Shown here: piece after piece, positions 8,208 through 17,693 of the stretch | Layout of the letters: the number at the start of each line of letters is the position of its first letter | Position numbering within the stretch: position 1 is the stretch's first letter | NCBI GenBank assembly: GCA_001567485.1 | Contig: JZRA01000081.1 | Span: 1 to 36,719, forward strand | Source: Chloroflexi bacterium OLB13 | GTDB lineage: Bacteria; Chloroflexota; Anaerolineae; Aggregatilineales; Phototrophicaceae | Direction of reading: 5' to 3' | Length of the DNA: 36,719 nucleotides | Position numbers and translations under genes: made by a program | The notes under the pieces: model-generated | The model's input: the letters and a program-made list of their open reading frames with translations, nothing else | The model's database searches: none | Told to the model about the DNA's origin: nothing

Positions 8208-9536
8208 ATGGGCGTACTGACATGGGCGCAGGCCCGGTTTCCGCAGCAGCGTGTCTTTTGGGCTGTGAGCCTCGGCCACTTGGTCAACGACATTTTTATG
8301 AGCATGGGGCCGGTCATGCTCGTGTTCATCAGCAGCAGCGGCATTTTGCCGATGAACGCCGCGCAGCTTGGGCTGGCCGTATCGCTCCGGCAGATCGCTG
8401 GCGCGCTGTCTCAGCCGTTGTTCGGCGGGATCGGTGATCGCACCGGTGGGCGTTGGCTCGGCGCGGGCGGGGTGGCATGGGTCATCATCGTGCAGACGCT
8501 GTCGGTGCTGCTGGCCTTTACGGGCAGCTTCACGCTCATGGTCGTCCCGTTCATCGCCGTCGGGCTGGGAAGCGGCGCGTTCCACCCGGTCGCTGCCAGC
8601 CACGCCGCCGAAGCCGACCCGGACAACCAAGCGCGCAACATGTCGTACTTCTTCATGTTCGGCCAGCTCGGTCTGGCGATCGGCCCGGTGCTGGGCGGCA
8701 TCCTTTTGCAAGGCGCGGCGCAGGCCGATGATCCAACCGCGTCCTCGCTGATGAGCGTGTACCTCGTCGGCCTGATCGGCATACCGCTGCTGCCTTACAT
8801 GCTGGGAGGGATCCCGCAGAAGGCGGCCCATGCGGCCGGGCAGGCAGCGCGCACCGCTCGCCGTGCCGCCAGTAAACTAACGTGGCGCGAGGCGGCTGCT
8901 CCGCTGCTGATCGTCAGCCTGTTTGTGCTGCTGCGCAGTATGGCGCAGCAAGGGTCGGCAGCGTTCATCCCGGTGCTGCTTGAACAGCGCGGATACGACC
9001 CTGCCGCCTACGGGTTCGTCACCGGCCTGTATTGGATCGCGTCGGGGATGGTCGGGGTGCTGTGGGGGCACTGGGCGGATCGGTTCGGCCTGCGCCGCGT
9101 GCTGCTGTTCGCGGTGGTGGTCGGCTCGCCCACGTTGATACTCCTGCCGGCGACGCAGTCGTTGTTCGCGGCGGCGGTCGTGGCGACGCTTTCCGGCGCG
9201 ATATTGAGCGGCACGCATTCATTGATCGTGGTGTTCTTACAGCGGCTGATCCCGGCGGGCAAAGGGTTCGCCACCGGAATCGGGTTGGGGGGGATTTTCG
9301 TGGCGGGCGCGCTGGGTTCGGTGTTTTACGGCTTGCTGGCTGATGGCCCGGCGGCGCTTTCGGCTGATCCGGTGGTCGCGGCGGCCTCGACCGGCATCGG
9401 CCTTGAGGCGGCCTTCGTCGTCAACGGATTGATGGCGCTGGCGTCGGCCGGCCTGCTGCTGCTGATTCCCTCATGGGCGTATCAACGGCAGTCGGCGCGG
9501 CCTGTGCCAGCGGTGGAACCTGCCGCGGCGGATTAG
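8208..9536 (+). CDS. MFS transporter, fosmidomycin-resistance (Fsr)-like
   Basis: A 442-residue polytopic membrane protein with about 12 hydrophobic segments. The N-terminal half resembles Fsr-type MFS exporters: GHLVNDIFMSMGPVMLVFI at the first helix, FGGIGDRTGGRWLG in the MFS motif A position between helices 2 and 3, GSGAFHPVAASHAAE (the FHP motif) and a second GHWADRFGLRR loop in the C-terminal half. Such proteins are drug/proton antiporters; the natural substrate is unknown. GGTGGAGCAGCACA precedes the ATG at 8208. It stands alone on the plus strand, and its stop codon overlaps that of a tiny minus-strand ORF. Confidence 0.85.
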   Translation: MGVLTWAQARFPQQRVFWAVSLGHLVNDIFMSMGPVMLVFISSSGILPMNAAQLGLAVSLRQIAGALSQPLFGGIGDRTGGRWLGAGGVAWVIIVQTLSVLLAFTGSFTLMVVPFIAVGLGSGAFHPVAASHAAEADPDNQARNMSYFFMFGQLGLAIGPVLGGILLQGAAQADDPTASSLMSVYLVGLIGIPLLPYMLGGIPQKAAHAAGQAARTARRAASKLTWREAAAPLLIVSLFVLLRSMAQQGSAAFIPVLLEQRGYDPAAYGFVTGLYWIASGMVGVLWGHWADRFGLRRVLLFAVVVGSPTLILLPATQSLFAAAVVATLSGAILSGTHSLIVVFLQRLIPAGKGFATGIGLGGIFVAGALGSVFYGLLADGPAALSADPVVAAASTGIGLEAAFVVNGLMALASAGLLLLIPSWAYQRQSARPVPAVEPAAAD

Positions 9537-9661
9537 CGGCGGCGGACTTTGCGGAAAAGCCACTGCGCGAAAAACAGCTGTACGGCACGGATAATCACGG
9601 TCAGAATCGTATTGCGCGATGAACTGGAACTGCCGGTCGAAGTCGGGCGCTGATTGGACAT
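9533..9661 (-). CDS. Small single-pass membrane peptide, 42 residues
   Basis: A short open frame read by hand. It starts ATG at 9661 and ends TAA at 9533-9535, its stop overlapping the MFS stop tail to tail. The N-terminus is Ser/Thr-rich (MSNQRPTSTGSSSSS), a hydrophobic helix follows (TILTVIIRAVQLFFAQWLF) and the C-terminus is basic (RKVRRR). This is a positive-inside arrangement, with the C-terminus in the cytoplasm. GAGGG lies 10 bp upstream of the ATG, and a plausible promoter lies further upstream. The function is unknown. The exact fit between the neighbouring stop and a plausible promoter is the main argument that it is real. Confidence 0.55.
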   Translation of the reverse strand: MSNQRPTSTGSSSSSRNTILTVIIRAVQLFFAQWLFRKVRRR

Positions 9662-9699
9662 GCTGGAAATTCCCTCGGTGACTAAAGTCATGCGCTCTC

Positions 9700-9729
9700 A
9701 TCATACCCTGATTTCCCGCAATTTGTCCC
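9700..9729 (-). promoter_or_regulatory. Putative promoter of the small membrane peptide (GGGACA-18-TATGAT)
   Basis: On the minus strand TATGAT (9700-9705, 5/6 to the -10) is preceded after 18 bp by GGGACA (9724-9729, 4/6 to the -35). It lies about 40 bp upstream of the 42-residue ORF and faces it. The same GGGACA-18 spacing is seen before lon. Confidence 0.4.
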
Positions 9730-9899
9730 GATCAATCTTTAAGCTACCTGTCATGAGCTTCCAGTCTCCAGTTTTGCAATACGGATGATGAGCAATTGAG
9801 CGGACATGCTGCATCTTGACGGACAGCTGGAAACGAACGACGTTCGACTTCGGGCTTTGTCGTATGGCGAAGGATGGCGGCGCGCGCGGGGGGTGAAGC

Positions 9900-10451
9900 A
9901 TGACGAACGCAGGATGGCTGTTGATGCTGGGGGCGCTGGCGTTCAACGTCGCGGCGTTCGCCCCGTTCAGTATGCGGTTCTTCACCAGCAGAAACGCCGG
10001 ATCACGCGCGGCGATGATCGAGCGCAGCCCGTGGATGTGGCGTGGGTTGTGCGTGCTGTTCATGGCTGGCGCGGCGCTGACGGTCGGCGGGCTGCTGCTG
10101 CTGACGCTCGACCTCGGCATCGGGTGGCTGTGGGTCGGGCTGGCGGCGGCGGTCGCCGGGGCGTTTTTCTGGCTGCGGATCACCGTGTTCCGGCTGACCG
10201 CCGCGCCGCAGCAAGTCGCCGATCCGCCGGCTGTCGCGGGTTCGTGGTTCCGGGGGTATGTGCTGCTGACCCAAGTGGCATGGATCCTCTTCGGGATTGC
10301 CCTGCTCAATACAGCGCTGCCGTCATGGCTGGGTTGGGGGCTGATCGGCGCGACGGCCGCGACGTTCGTGCTGTACGTCATCACCCGCGACCTACCGCCC
10401 GCTGTGTTTTACCTCTTGATGCTGGTCGTCGGCGGCGCGCTGCTGGGGTAA
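9900..10451 (+). CDS. Small integral membrane protein, unknown function
   Basis: 183 residues, dominated by hydrophobic helices: about 5-26, 45-72, 76-95, 122-140, 143-161 and 167-183, so roughly six spans. The segment MRFFTSRNAGSRAAMIERSPWMW is the only long hydrophilic stretch besides the LTAAPQQVADPP loop. The ribosome binding site GGGGGGTGA lies just before the ATG. No family was recognised. It is convergent with lon, 33 bp apart, and has no operon partner; the 238 bp upstream of it hold only the promoter region of the small minus-strand peptide. Confidence 0.7.
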   Translation: MTNAGWLLMLGALAFNVAAFAPFSMRFFTSRNAGSRAAMIERSPWMWRGLCVLFMAGAALTVGGLLLLTLDLGIGWLWVGLAAAVAGAFFWLRITVFRLTAAPQQVADPPAVAGSWFRGYVLLTQVAWILFGIALLNTALPSWLGWGLIGATAATFVLYVITRDLPPAVFYLLMLVVGGALLG

Positions 10452-10484
10452 TAGCCAGCGCGCCGCGAGTCGACGCGGGGCGAT

Positions 10485-13028
<2,544 letters not shown>

Positions 13029-13074
13029 GAAATTCGGGTTGCCTTTCCGGGCCGCGATGGCGGTCAACGACATT

Positions 13075-13104
13075 AGTGTACGGTATTGAGGGTATCCGTG
13101 TCCC
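13075..13104 (-). promoter_or_regulatory. Putative lon promoter (GGGACA-18-TACACT)
   Basis: On the minus strand TACACT (13075-13080) is the same -10 hexamer as at lexA, preceded after 18 bp by GGGACA (13099-13104). It would start transcription about 40 bp upstream of the preferred lon start. No CIRCE or HAIR heat-shock operator is complete here. Confidence 0.45.
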
Positions 13105-13177
13105 GTAAAATTGCTGTTAGAACTCGCCATTTGCCCCTAATAAGTGGCTAAACGTGGGCGCCGCGACGAGTAGAGGG

Positions 13178-13729
13178 TCAGTCTGCCGGCGGGACGTTCA
13201 GCCCCGCGGCAATCGCGCGGAGGGCATCGGGAAGCAGGGCCAGCACGGCGGCGGCCGCTTGCGGATCGTCGGTGGCGAACGACTCGGCCTCGCGCAGGAT
13301 TTCGACCATCACCTCGATCAGCAGCAGGTGAACGGCGACGATGCGCGGAAGCACCTCGCGGAACAGGCGCGGATCGGTCGCTGCGTGGATCAGCAGCCAT
13401 GCCGCGCCGGTCATCAGCGGGAGCGTGGCGGCGTTCGCCAGCGCCATCGCCGCGGCGACGGCCTCGTCGGGAACAGGCCAATCGGCGGCCTTCTGCTGCT
13501 GCATGATGGCACTGATGCGCGCCATGATTCGAGACGCGAGACGTTCCGGCGCGCGCTCACGCGGGGCGCTGCTCAGCATCCGGTGGACGCGCTCGATCCG
13601 GTCGGCTTCGGCCAGCGTTTCGGGTTCGCCCGCCAGCTGCGCGCGCAGCGCCGCCCGCGCCTCGCTGTTGGGCAGCGTATCGAGCGCCTCTTGAACCTGC
13701 TGCAGCCGCTGGGCTTTGGTGTCCGACAT
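13178..13729 (-). CDS. Putative anti-sigma-like partner of the ECF sigma factor
   Basis: 183 residues, starting 3 bp after the sigma factor stop, so cotranscribed. Residues 1-75 are helical and charged (AQRLQQVQEALDTL, EADRIERVHRMLSSAP, PERLASRIMARI), a layout common in the sigma-binding part of anti-sigma factors. Two hydrophobic helices follow (about 90-115, MALANAATLPLMTGAAWLLI; about 127-145, IVAVHLLLIEVMVEIL), then an Ala-rich tail. It has no HxxxCxxC zinc motif typical of ZAS anti-sigma factors; in fact no Cys was seen. The call rests on position and general layout, not on a recognised domain. Confidence 0.55.
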   Translation of the reverse strand: MSDTKAQRLQQVQEALDTLPNSEARAALRAQLAGEPETLAEADRIERVHRMLSSAPRERAPERLASRIMARISAIMQQQKAADWPVPDEAVAAAMALANAATLPLMTGAAWLLIHAATDPRLFREVLPRIVAVHLLLIEVMVEILREAESFATDDPQAAAAVLALLPDALRAIAAGLNVPPAD

Positions 13730-13732
13730 GGC

Positions 13733-14317
13733 CTAATACACCCCTTCGTTGGGCAGCGCGACATCGCCGAGCAGCTCGGCCAGTTTTTGCCGCGCGCGGA
13801 ACAGGCGGCTTTTCACCGCGCTGACGCTGGTCTCGGTCGCCTCCGCGATCTCCTCGTAGCCGTGATCGAACCAGTAGCGCAGCACGACCATCGCCCGATC
13901 CTGCGCCGGCAGACGGTCGAGCATGGCTTGGATGCGGTCGCGCAGTTCGATCCCCATGGTGGCTTGTTCCGGGCTGGGATCGTCGCTGGAGAGCGTCAGC
14001 GCGACCGGCTCGTCCTCGTCGTCGATCGAGACATCACTGCCCCGCCGCCGGCGCAGCAGGTCATAGCAGTAGTTGGTCGTGATCGTCAGCACCCACGTGC
14101 GGAAACTGGCGCGTGTGTGGTCATACCGCGGCAGCACGCGCAGCAGGCGGATGAACACGTCCTGCGTGGCGTCCTCGGCCTCTTGGGCCGTGCCCATCAT
14201 GCGATAGCACGCGGTGTACACGTCGTCCTTATAGGTATAGTAAATTTCCTCAAACGCCGCTTGATCGCCGGCGATGGCATCGGAAATCCACTCCAAAAGA
14301 ATCGGGTCGTCACTCAC
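13733..14317 (-). CDS. ECF (sigma-70 family, group 4) RNA polymerase sigma factor
   Basis: 194 residues with the two expected domains. Sigma-2 covers about 15-90 (DQAAFEEIYYTYKDDVYTACYRMMG, the DATQDVFIRLLR motif, and FRTWVLTITTNYCYDLLRRRR, which reads the -10). Sigma-4 covers about 125-185 (LDRLPAQDRAMVVLRYWFDHGYEEIAEATETSVSAVKSRLFRARQKLAELL, the -35 reader). The linker is acidic (DVSIDDEDEP). The start is GTG at 14317 with GGGGGGAAC upstream. It forms an operon with the downstream membrane protein, the usual sigma/anti-sigma arrangement, and diverges from the SixA operon. The signal sensed is unknown. Confidence 0.9.
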   Translation of the reverse strand: MSDDPILLEWISDAIAGDQAAFEEIYYTYKDDVYTACYRMMGTAQEAEDATQDVFIRLLRVLPRYDHTRASFRTWVLTITTNYCYDLLRRRRGSDVSIDDEDEPVALTLSSDDPSPEQATMGIELRDRIQAMLDRLPAQDRAMVVLRYWFDHGYEEIAEATETSVSAVKSRLFRARQKLAELLGDVALPNEGVY

Positions 14318-14421
14318 AGCGGCTTCGTTCCCCCCAGCGCGCGGTGCTGACCGCTCGCCAAAACATACGCTTTGAGCGTGCGAAAGGTTGCGTCATGCTC
14401 ATTTTATCACAAGTGCCGGTC

Positions 14422-14450
14422 TGGACGGTCTGGGTTGGCCGCAGTATAGT
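14422..14450 (+). promoter_or_regulatory. Putative promoter of the sixA-type operon (TGGACG-17-TATAGT)
   Basis: TGGACG (14422-14427, 4/6 to the -35) and TATAGT (14445-14450, 5/6 to the -10) with a 17-bp spacer, 45 bp before the GTG start. The site lies in the divergent region shared with the sigma factor gene. Confidence 0.5.
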
Positions 14451-14494
14451 GTCATCAAAAGCTGTGACAAACGTATGCAGAGAATGACCGCCCT

Positions 14495-14971
14495 GTGATC
14501 CTGTACTTCTTGCGCCATGCCCACGCCGTGGACGCCGTCGGCCTGTCCGACGAGGAGCGCGCCCTGAACGACAAGGGGAATGCGCAGGCGGAAGCGACCG
14601 CCAAACTCTTCAAGCGCCTCAGCCCGCAGATCGACCTGATTTACACCAGTCCGCGCCTGCGCTGCCGGCAGACCGCCGAGATCGTCGGGCGGGCCGTCGA
14701 CCGCACGCCGGAAGTGCGCGAGGAACTCAATTTCGAGTTCAACCTTACCCTTCTCAACGACCTGCTCGCCCCCCTAAACTTTGACCAGAACGTCATGCTG
14801 GTCGGGCATGAGCCGACCTTCAGCCGGGCGGTGCACGACCTGACCGGCGCTCGCATCGAGATGAAGAAGTGCGGCATCGCCCGCGTCGATCTGATCTCAC
14901 GGACACCGCTGCAAGGCGAACTGGTCTGGCTGGTCGCGCCGCGACTCGTCCGCGCTATCGTAGAGAGATAA
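14495..14971 (+). CDS. sixA: SixA-type histidine phosphatase (phosphoglycerate mutase superfamily)
   Basis: 158 residues, GTG start. The catalytic RHG-type motif is LRHAHAVD (His8), followed by TSPRLRCRQTAEIV (second Arg of the phosphate pocket), EELNFEFNL and the distal VGHEPTFSRAVHDLTG with the second catalytic His. Length and motifs fit SixA, which removes phosphate from histidine residues, for example on HPt domains of phosphorelays. An OmpR-type response regulator lies nearby, convergent, but no functional link is shown. It is the first gene of three on the plus strand. Confidence 0.85.
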   Translation: MILYFLRHAHAVDAVGLSDEERALNDKGNAQAEATAKLFKRLSPQIDLIYTSPRLRCRQTAEIVGRAVDRTPEVREELNFEFNLTLLNDLLAPLNFDQNVMLVGHEPTFSRAVHDLTGARIEMKKCGIARVDLISRTPLQGELVWLVAPRLVRAIVER

Positions 14972-14975
14972 CCCT

Positions 14976-15488
14976 ATGCGCCCGATTGGCGTGATTATCG
15001 GCCTCGTCCTCGTGGCCGCCGTTCTCGTAATAGTCGTCCTCACAACCGTGCTCGTCCCTGAGGAACTCAACCCCGCCTTTGACGTGGCGCTGGCGTTCAC
15101 CGATGCTGTGCTTGAGGCCCGCGACGATGCCGCCGCCCGCGCATTGATCGGCCCGGAGCTGGCCGCGTGGGTCGACGCCCACTGCGCCGACGGCCTCAGC
15201 GCGTGCGTGTTCGACTACTTCCCTGACAGTTGGGGCAGCCCGGTCGATACCGTCTATCGGCGCAGCATCCCTGACGGCCCCGACGCATGGGATATCCAGC
15301 TCATCACCACGTTTGACGCCAAGCTCAGTCAGGGGTTCTCCGGCGTGTGCATTTATCAGCGCGCAGAGAAGGCTGGTGACGGGACGTGGCAGATCACGCG
15401 CTGGTCGGGGTGGGTGTCGTGCGGCGATTCAGATGCCGGCCTCGAACAGCTCCGATCCGCGCAAGATGCGCCGAACCGTGCGCCGTAA
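14976..15488 (+). CDS. Membrane-anchored protein of unknown function
   Basis: 170 residues, starting 4 bp after the sixA stop, so almost surely cotranscribed. One N-terminal helix (residues 4-27, IGVIIGLVLVAAVLVIVVLTTVLV) with little positive charge before it suggests an uncleaved anchor or signal peptide. The remaining external domain has four Cys (DAHCADGLSACVF, SGVCIY, WVSCGD), which could form two disulfides, and an NTF2-like feel (FDVALAFTDAVLEARDDAAARALIGPEL at the start, GDGTWQITRWSGWVSC at the end). The NTF2-like suggestion is inference only. Confidence 0.65.
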   Translation: MRPIGVIIGLVLVAAVLVIVVLTTVLVPEELNPAFDVALAFTDAVLEARDDAAARALIGPELAAWVDAHCADGLSACVFDYFPDSWGSPVDTVYRRSIPDGPDAWDIQLITTFDAKLSQGFSGVCIYQRAEKAGDGTWQITRWSGWVSCGDSDAGLEQLRSAQDAPNRAP

Positions 15489-15909
15489 CTCCCGCGGCCC
15501 GTTCGTGCTGCTGGCAGTCGCGCTAGCCGCAGCAGGCTGCGCCCCGCGTGAGAGCTTGCCACAGTTCGACTTCACGCCCGGCCCCGCCTACGTCGTCACC
15601 AAGGACGAGGTGCGCACCGACGCGTACACCCTGACCACGCCGCGTCAATGGCGCGTGATCGCCGGGCCGGCCGAGGATCCGTATACGTTTCAGTTGGTCG
15701 CGCCGGAGAATCGGGCGTTGATCGCGCTGTCGGTGCGCCCGCTTGACCCGCCGCCGGTGATGCAGGGCGTGGCGTTGGACGGCGTCGTGACGCGCACGGC
15801 ACAGACCACCGGCCCGCTGGGCGCTGTGTATGCCGTGCTCGTCGCCGCGCCGGATGAGATCGACGGATTCGCCGGGGTGTTTGAGGCGGTCGTCGCCAGT
15901 GTGCGTTAG
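15466..15909 (+). CDS. Putative lipoprotein
   Basis: 147 residues from the ATG at 15466; a GTG at 15478 is an alternative. It overlaps the previous gene by 23 bp in another frame. The N-terminus is basic (MRRTVRRNSRG), then comes a hydrophobic stretch (PFVLLAVALAAAG) and Cys25 in the lipobox-like AAGC, so a signal peptidase II lipoprotein is likely. The mature part (YTLTTPRQWRVIAGPAEDPYTFQLVAPENRALIALSVRP) resembles small beta-rich domains that follow such signals, but no family is recognised. It is the last gene of the sixA operon and ends 5 bp from the convergent response regulator. Confidence 0.65.
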   Translation: MRRTVRRNSRGPFVLLAVALAAAGCAPRESLPQFDFTPGPAYVVTKDEVRTDAYTLTTPRQWRVIAGPAEDPYTFQLVAPENRALIALSVRPLDPPPVMQGVALDGVVTRTAQTTGPLGAVYAVLVAAPDEIDGFAGVFEAVVASVR

Positions 15910-15914
15910 CGCGC

Positions 15915-16631
15915 TCAGTCCGGGTTGGACGCTTCCGGCTTGACCGTAAACAGATACCCCACGCCGCGCTCGGTGCGAACATAGTGCGGATGGTGGCTGT
16001 CCGCTTCGAGCTTACGCCGCAGCCGGTGCATGTGCACACGCAGCGTATCGTCGTTCACGTCTTTGTCCGGCCACACGCGGGTGATCAGCGTGCGATTCTC
16101 GACCACCCGGCCAGTACTGCGCACGAGGACGTGCAGAAGCACCGACTCGATAGGCGTGAGGGTGATGGACTTGTCGTCGATGATAACGCGATTGTGCGCG
16201 AAATCGATCTGCAGGTGCGAGTCGATGGTGATGACCGGCTCATTGACGTAGTCGAACGTCGGCATACGCGCCAGCACCACCTTGATGCGGGCCTCTAGTT
16301 CGCGCGTGTCGAACGGCTTGACGACGAAATCTTCGGCGTAGTGACGCAGCCCCTGCACGATGGTATCGGTGTCGCGCACGGCGGTGAGGAAGATGATCGG
16401 CACATCGGCCATAGCCTTGAGCTTGCCGCTGAACTCGAAGCCATGCATGTTGTTGGGAAGCATGAGGTCGATCAGCGCGATGTGAGGCAGACCTTCGTCC
16501 TTGATGTGTTTCAATGCGCTCGGGCCGTCGCTGGCGGCGTGCACATCGTAGCCGGCGCGGGTGAGGTGATCCACAACGAGCTTGCTGATACTCTCATCAT
16601 CTTCGACGATCAGAACTCTGGATTTCTTCAT
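15915..16631 (-). CDS. OmpR/PhoB-family two-component response regulator
   Basis: 238 residues from the ATG at 16631, preceded by GGAG at good spacing; a GTG 15 bp upstream lies on that RBS and is unlikely. Residues 1-120 are a receiver domain with the acidic pocket (VEDDES, 9-13), phosphoacceptor Asp55 (ALIDLMLP), Thr83 and Lys105 (VVKPFD). Residues about 140-235 are the winged-helix DNA-binding domain (LTPIESVLLHVLVRSTGRVV, VNDDTLRVHMHRLRRKLE, YVRTERGVGYLF). No partner kinase is adjacent; the nearest is the histidine kinase at 31618. A consensus promoter with a nearby inverted repeat suggests autoregulation. Confidence 0.92.
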   Translation of the reverse strand: MKKSRVLIVEDDESISKLVVDHLTRAGYDVHAASDGPSALKHIKDEGLPHIALIDLMLPNNMHGFEFSGKLKAMADVPIIFLTAVRDTDTIVQGLRHYAEDFVVKPFDTRELEARIKVVLARMPTFDYVNEPVITIDSHLQIDFAHNRVIIDDKSITLTPIESVLLHVLVRSTGRVVENRTLITRVWPDKDVNDDTLRVHMHRLRRKLEADSHHPHYVRTERGVGYLFTVKPEASNPD

Positions 16632-16674
16632 CGTCGTCTTCTCCACGCTGTCAAGTTGCGCAATGTGCCACTCG

Positions 16675-16703
16675 ACTATACAGTTCGGTTAAATGGATGT
16701 CAA
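16675..16703 (-). promoter_or_regulatory. Response regulator promoter (TTGACA-17-TATAGT)
   Basis: On the minus strand a perfect TTGACA (16698-16703) and TATAGT (16675-16680, 5/6) are spaced by exactly 17 bp, 44 bp upstream of the ATG. This is the best sigma-70 type promoter in the window. Confidence 0.8.
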
Positions 16704-16710
16704 AAAGAAC

Positions 16711-16734
16711 CTTACGAACAAAATTAACCGTAAG
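16711..16734. promoter_or_regulatory. Inverted repeat CTTACG-N12-CGTAAG upstream of the response regulator promoter
   Basis: CTTACG (16711-16716) and CGTAAG (16729-16734) form a 6-bp inverted repeat around an AT-rich centre, starting 7 bp upstream of the -35. The position suits an activator or autoregulator site in the region shared with the divergent thioredoxin gene. Confidence 0.45.
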
Positions 16735-16826
16735 ATTGCATAGACTTTCAAAGCTGACGTAAGTGTCGGCCCTGTCTCACCGTCCAGTACAGTGATCCGA
16801 CCAATTTGAGCAGGAAACGACAACCC

Positions 16827-17612
16827 ATGAGTGACGCAATTATCCTGACCGACGCCGACTTCGAGGAGACAATCGCAGCCAGCGCCGCGTTAGTTCTCCT
16901 GCTGACCCATGGCGATGGACTGCGTAGTGACTTTTCGGCAGCGTTCAAGAAGGCGGTGGACAGCACGACGGACATCGCGTTCGCGCGGCTGAACCCGTCG
17001 GATAATCCGAAAGCGGCGGCCCGCTTCGGCGTGAGTGACAAGCCGCTGTTGATCGGGTTTCTGAACGGCGAGGAAATCGTCCGCCGGCTGCGCCCGTGGG
17101 GTTCCGACGTGACGCTGCTGGTCGACGAACTGCGCGCCAAGTCGAAACCGGCCGCCCCTGCCGCGTCAGCTTCCGATGCGCCGGCCGCCGCCACGGCCCC
17201 CGATCCCACGCCAGCATCCGCCGCCGTCCCGGTCGACACCAAGCCGGTCAAGGTCACGGATGCGACCTTCCAGACCGAGGTCATCGACCACCCGCTGCCG
17301 GTGCTGGTCGACTTCTGGGCGGAGTGGTGCGGGCCGTGCCGTCAGATCGCGCCCGCGCTTGAGAAGCTGGCCGCCGAGTTCGCCGGTCAGGTGCGCATCG
17401 CGAAGGTCAACGTCGATGAGAATCCCGGCGTTGCGCAGGCGTTCCGCATCATGAGCATCCCGAACTTGATGATGATTAAGAACCGCACGATCGTCTTCAA
17501 CCAACCCGGCGCGCTGCCCGAGCCGACCCTGCGCGACCTGATCACGCAGCTGATCGCGCTCGAAGTCCCCGCGCCAGAAGAGACCGACGCCGACAAGCAG
17601 CCTGCGCAGTAA
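16827..17612 (+). CDS. Double thioredoxin-fold protein (inactive N-domain, active WCGPC C-domain)
   Basis: 261 residues from the ATG at 16827; the frame also allows a TTG at 16806 that looks less natural. Residues 1-105 have a thioredoxin-like pattern (DADFEETIAASAALVLLLTHG, TDIAFARLNPSDNPKAAARFGV, DKPLLIGFLNGEEIVRRLRPW) but no CxxC. An Ala/Pro-rich linker (about 106-138) follows. Residues about 140-250 are a complete thioredoxin with Cys168 and Cys171 in WAEWCGPCRQIAP and the cis-Pro loop SIPNLMM. No signal peptide is present, so it acts in the cytoplasm, presumably in disulfide reduction with thioredoxin reductase. It ends before a strong terminator. The inactive domain may be a docking domain (inference). 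Confidence 0.88.
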   Translation: MSDAIILTDADFEETIAASAALVLLLTHGDGLRSDFSAAFKKAVDSTTDIAFARLNPSDNPKAAARFGVSDKPLLIGFLNGEEIVRRLRPWGSDVTLLVDELRAKSKPAAPAASASDAPAAATAPDPTPASAAVPVDTKPVKVTDATFQTEVIDHPLPVLVDFWAEWCGPCRQIAPALEKLAAEFAGQVRIAKVNVDENPGVAQAFRIMSIPNLMMIKNRTIVFNQPGALPEPTLRDLITQLIALEVPAPEETDADKQPAQ

Positions 17613-17637
17613 CGCGCGGCCCACGCGAATCAAAACG

Positions 17638-17677
17638 AAACGCCGCGCAGCGGGGATCCCCGCTGCGCGGCGTTTTT
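17638..17677. terminator. Bidirectional Rho-independent terminator between trx and dnaA
   Basis: A perfect 38-bp palindrome (17638-17675) centred on GGATCC gives a GC-rich stem of about 17 bp with a GATC loop. It is flanked by TTTTT on the plus side (17673-17677) and by T-rich sequence on the minus side, so it can stop both the thioredoxin transcript and the convergent dnaA transcript. Confidence 0.93.
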
Positions 17678-17693
17678 GTACGACAGGGCGGGC

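Noticed and set aside
9834..9846. CGAAC-N3-GTTCG palindrome before the membrane protein at 9900
   Set aside because: The spacer is 3 bp, not 4 as in the lexA SOS box, and no promoter fits around it.
13105..13130. Possible CIRCE half-site (TTAGAACTC) upstream of lon
   Set aside because: Only one imperfect half is present; no matching GAGTGCTAA follows after 9 bp.
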